DNA from: Limanda limanda
Taxonomy: Eukaryota; Chordata; Actinopteri; Pleuronectiformes; Pleuronectidae
Direction of reading: 5' to 3'
DNA: 64,000 nucleotides
NCBI RefSeq assembly: GCF_963576545.1
Contig: NC_083656.1
Span: 4,655,686 to 4,719,685 of the forward strand
In this document: one piece after another, positions 1-64,000 of the stretch
How the letters are laid out: every line of letters begins with the position of its first letter
Numbering within the stretch: the first letter of the stretch is position 1
Notes under the pieces: generated by a model
Told to the model about the DNA's origin: nothing
Seen by the model: the letters and a program-made list of their open reading frames with translations, nothing else
The model's database searches: none
Position numbers and translations under genes: made by a program

Positions 1-170
1 TTTGTGTGTGAGAGTGTGTGTCTTGGGGGAGAGCTTCGCTGGAGTAGCTGAGTTAGCCTCTCGAGCATCATTATCAGTGGAATAAACAACAGCTAAGCTC
101 CGACGTCCTCTGTGCCCTTGTTCCTCGATTAGATGCTCTTAAGTCTGTGCGTGTGCTCAGACGTCAAAGT

Positions 171-171
<1 letters not shown>

Positions 172-230
<59 letters not shown>
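172..230. repeat. (CA)n microsatellite
   Basis: About 29 uninterrupted CA units, followed by a short imperfect CA stretch to about 242. Reading frames through it give only Thr-His strings. Confidence 0.97.
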
Positions 231-234
<4 letters not shown>

Positions 235-351
235 GCACACACATCTGCAAGTGCTGCTCGCATCAGTGCCCCCTGTTCATTTCTACCTTTGTCTCAATCA
301 GTTTGCCTGTTTGTTGTGATTGAACATGATTCTAATCTGTGTGTTACTTGT

Positions 352-379
352 GTGTGTGTTGTGTGTGTGTGTGTGTGTT
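352..379. repeat. (TG)n tract forming the acceptor tract of exon 1
   Basis: A TG-rich run ends 8 nt before the exon start and takes the place of an ordinary polypyrimidine tract. UG repeats are binding sites for TDP-43 and CELF proteins (established knowledge); an effect here is inference. Confidence 0.85.
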
Positions 380-387
380 TGTTACAG

Positions 388-61088
<60,701 letters not shown>

Positions 61089-64000
61089 GTCAGAGCTCCG
61101 CCCACTGACTGTGCAGAAAGTGCAGACGGATTTTTTAAAAAGTCTAAATTAAATGTCCGTGTGGTGAAAGAGTTGAATTATCCATGGAAACTCGTCCTCT
61201 TGCCCCTAAAAATATTCTCAGCTATCTCGGAAAGAAAAGAAAAACATCCTCCTCCTGCAGACAAAAAGGAATCGAGTCCACTCTTCCTGCTATTTTAAAA
61301 AAAAGCAGCGGATAAACAGACTCACGGCAGATTTTCTTTTAATGAGCGTCTGCATTTCGGTGAATCCGTAGCCGTAGGAGACGCTGAGACCGCGGCCTTG
61401 TTTACCGGCACCTGTGCTCGGGGGCGCTGCAGGGACACGTCCAATTTCAGATCAGACTCGACTCGCTTTGCTTTATTAGAAGCTGTTTCTGTGGCTGAGC
61501 TGTGGATTTCGGGGACAGCTGCGGTCGTGTTGTTGAAGACAGTTGAAAGGTTTGTCAGCAGCGACTGTATTTCATATGGATATCGTATCCTTCTGCGGTG
61601 GATGTGTGACAGGTGCACTCTGATGTCTCCCTGAAAGGAATGATCCTCCTCTCTCTGTGTGGGTGTGCGTGTTATGAAGAGAGCAGTGTTACCTCCACCG
61701 AGCAGGTTGTGTTTTCTTGTGTTTGCTTGTCTGTTTTGCAGGATTACGCAAAAGCTGCTTGACGGATCACCATGACACTTGGTGGAAAGATGAGATGCGG
61801 GTTAAGGAAGAAGCCATTACATTTTGTTAGGGATCCAGGAATCTTTCATCACTGTGTTTAACATTAGGAGATTAGGCGTTTTTTGCTTGTTTATTTCTCA
61901 GGGAAGAATTCCTGGATCTTGATGAAACAAGTCAGAGATGTTCACGGGACTAAATCTCGATTTTAATTGTGGTTTCACGAAGGGACTGTTGTTGAGGCGT
62001 GTGCTCTACTGAGTTCAGTCGGGATTTGTGTGCCAGGATATGATCCGTTTGTTTGTGTGTCTGCATCTGTGCATGTGAGTGTGACCTTGAGGACGGATCA
62101 AAGCAGGTCTGGGTCTTTGAGGAGCTTCCAGGGCAGCTTCCCATTATGTCTCCAGCTTGAAGGGGTGTATGGAGGAGGAGAAGGTGCTGGGAGTGAAAGA
62201 ATGTCCAGATGTACTTTCGGAATCCGCTCTTTCAACTCAGCCTGCAGCGCTGGAGCTCAGATTCCCAACACCTGAGCCACCGATCATAGATTAACGCTGC
62301 ATCTTGATCTCCTGGTCTCAGAACACCACGGACAGGATGGAGTCCTCGGCCTGGTACCGGGATCCCAAATCAAACACACTCGTAATCCCACTGTGGTCAT
62401 TGTAATTCAGAGCTGTGTCAGACAGCTAATGCAGTGTACGGGTTGATTTGGGATGGAGATTTACTCCATGTGGAGATCGTTTGCTCAGAGTTTAACACGA
62501 GAGCCGACGTGCACGGGAGGGAATCGGATCGCTGGAGTTCACTTTCTGTGAGCGAAAACTTAATCAGTCACTATTTAAACTGTCAATATGCCTTTTTTAG
62601 CCCAGTAAAGCAAATGGCTTAAAGAAGTACAATGGTAACGCTTCACATGAAGCACAGATCATGATACTAACACATGCTGCAGCTCGCTGTGATGTCAACC
62701 CCTGGTTTGTGAGCTGTTGTTTTGATAGATAGATGGATACTTTATTAATCCCGTGGGAAATGTAGGTCATCCAGTAGCTTATACATATATACACTTATAC
62801 ACCTCACTGACATACATACATAAATCACAGAAACATAGGGACAACATATTACAGATACATGAATGGGTCTGACCCTATGATACAGAATACAGTGATGGTC
62901 TCAGTGTCAGTATGAAAGTGTTCTTGTGCTGCTGGAGTAGATGATGCTGCCTTGTGTTTTGTCCACCGCCATCTTGGTTTTTGGAAACCAGAAGTAACCA
63001 TATTTGGAGAAGCAGGGGGGGTGGAGCCTGATTGAGAACTGGAGGATACTGCACCTGCATCCCTCCCGTCACTCAGACCACATTGGGAGGTGGTCTGGGA
63101 CGCTTCAGGTTCCATTAGTGTGAAGGTAACTGCTGGGTCCTGGGCCACACTGAAAGACCTACTACCGGGTTTTTAGACATTATATTATCCATACACAATA
63201 TAAACTGCCACATGTTGATTAACTTTTGAATCCAAATGAGTCAAAACTTTGCAGGATCCTGGGGAATTCTCTCATCTTTTTGCATATCGAGCGAGGAAGT
63301 GAGATCCCGTCCCGGGCAGTTACTGCAGATGCATGCTGGATGCATTCTAATAGTGTGAAATTACGAATTTAGAACTGTCCTCGGGATATATTTCTAAAAC
63401 CAGGTCTGAACTTGGCCTCTGAGAACACATACACTTCTTCTTGGAATCAATCACATGGGCGCAAATGTGTTTGGGGCCCGAGGCTCCTGCTGGAGATCAA
63501 TGTTTAAAACGCTGGTGCGATACAGAGGGAAGGATTAACAGCATCGCTCCTGTGTGTGGCTTTGTATCTTCCTCTTTCAGATGTTTTCCAAACCTACTCT
63601 GACACACTAGTTTGCATTTTAAAAGGGTCTCGGTGAGGTAACTCGGCGTAGATTAACATGGTTTTAAACACTCTTGAGTGACAAAGCTCTTGAACACTTC
63701 AGACATGTTAATGAGTCCCTACAGGCAGCGGCAGCGGGAGGAGAGCTTGATAATGAGTAAAGAACGGGGGCAGATCTGATTTCACCCCGTGGCTCGTTTC
63801 TTACCCGACACGCCGCTGACTGGGTTTTGCTGTGAGAGGATTAAGTGGACTCTTCTCGCTGCGAGTGCGAGAGCTGATAAATAATTTACACCTCACTCGA
63901 TATTGACGGCGCACGAGAGGGTCAAGGAGAACGTCTGAAAGTGGGCCGAGCTTCCTCCGTGGTTATAACAATTCACGGCGGCGTCTCCTCTCGTGTGCTC
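61089..64000 (+). other. Start of sdk2 intron 41 (continues past the window)
   Basis: No exon for the following tail sequence (expected to start with Pro/Ser-rich codons) was found, so the intron is at least 2.9 kb. It contains a LINE end at 62726-62840. The rest is ordinary unique-looking intron. Confidence 0.75.
62726..62840 (-). mobile_element. LINE 3' end fragment, antisense
   Basis: Begins GATAGATAGATGGATACTTTATTAATCC, read here in two pieces: GATAGATAGATGG, then ATACTTTATTAATCC. The rest is the reverse complement of about 47330-47445, sharing the CACTGACATACATACATAAAT block. Confidence 0.8.

Larger units (their letters stand above)
1..387 (+). other. End of an upstream sdk2 intron
   Basis: No coding exon is seen before 388. 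The stretch holds a (CA)n array at 172-230 and a (TG)n tract at 352-379 that runs into the acceptor of the first exon. The signal-peptide exon and the first Ig1 exon must lie further upstream. Confidence 0.8.

Overview
The window is vertebrate nuclear DNA, most likely from a teleost fish. It contains one large gene on the + strand, split into 41 recognisable coding exons (388 to 61088) with GT-AG introns. The exons join in one open frame of 5,811 nt (1,936 whole codons plus split codons at both ends). The protein is the cell-adhesion receptor Sidekick-2 (sdk2): immunoglobulin domains, thirteen fibronectin type III (FN3) domains, one membrane helix and the start of a cytoplasmic tail. The match to SDK2 rather than SDK1 rests on remembered family sequence, clearest in the tail motif [18 protein letters not shown]. 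Whether this is sdk2a or sdk2b cannot be decided here. The signal peptide, the first half of Ig1 and the promoter lie upstream. The rest of the tail, with the family's C-terminal PDZ ligand, lies downstream.

Layout: 1-13585 carries the end of Ig1 and Ig2 in very long introns. 13586-27930 carries Ig3 to Ig6. 27931-40901 carries FN3 domains 1 to 5, and 41977-59128 carries FN3 domains 5 to 13. 59239-59379 encodes the membrane helix, 60950-61088 the proximal tail, and 61089-64000 is intron. Nearly every domain is built from two exons and most domain borders carry a phase-1 intron. I found no second protein-coding host gene, tRNA, rRNA or CRISPR array.

The introns are rich in fish-type repeats: (CA)n, (CT)n, (GATA)n and (ATCT)n arrays; LINE 3' ends, two of them with readable reverse-transcriptase C-termini; hAT-type elements with 8-bp target duplications; and two long fold-back elements flanked by TA. 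The points most worth following up are: a repeat family around the Ig4 exons that carries perfect oestrogen-response palindromes, DR1 sites and TGACGTCA sites; an L1 insertion whose empty site survives in a neighbouring repeat copy; two oppositely oriented hAT elements that keep almost the same BED-finger mini-ORF; UG repeats hugging both splice sites of the Ig1 exon; and an acceptor fused directly to a donor-like motif at the second Ig5 exon.
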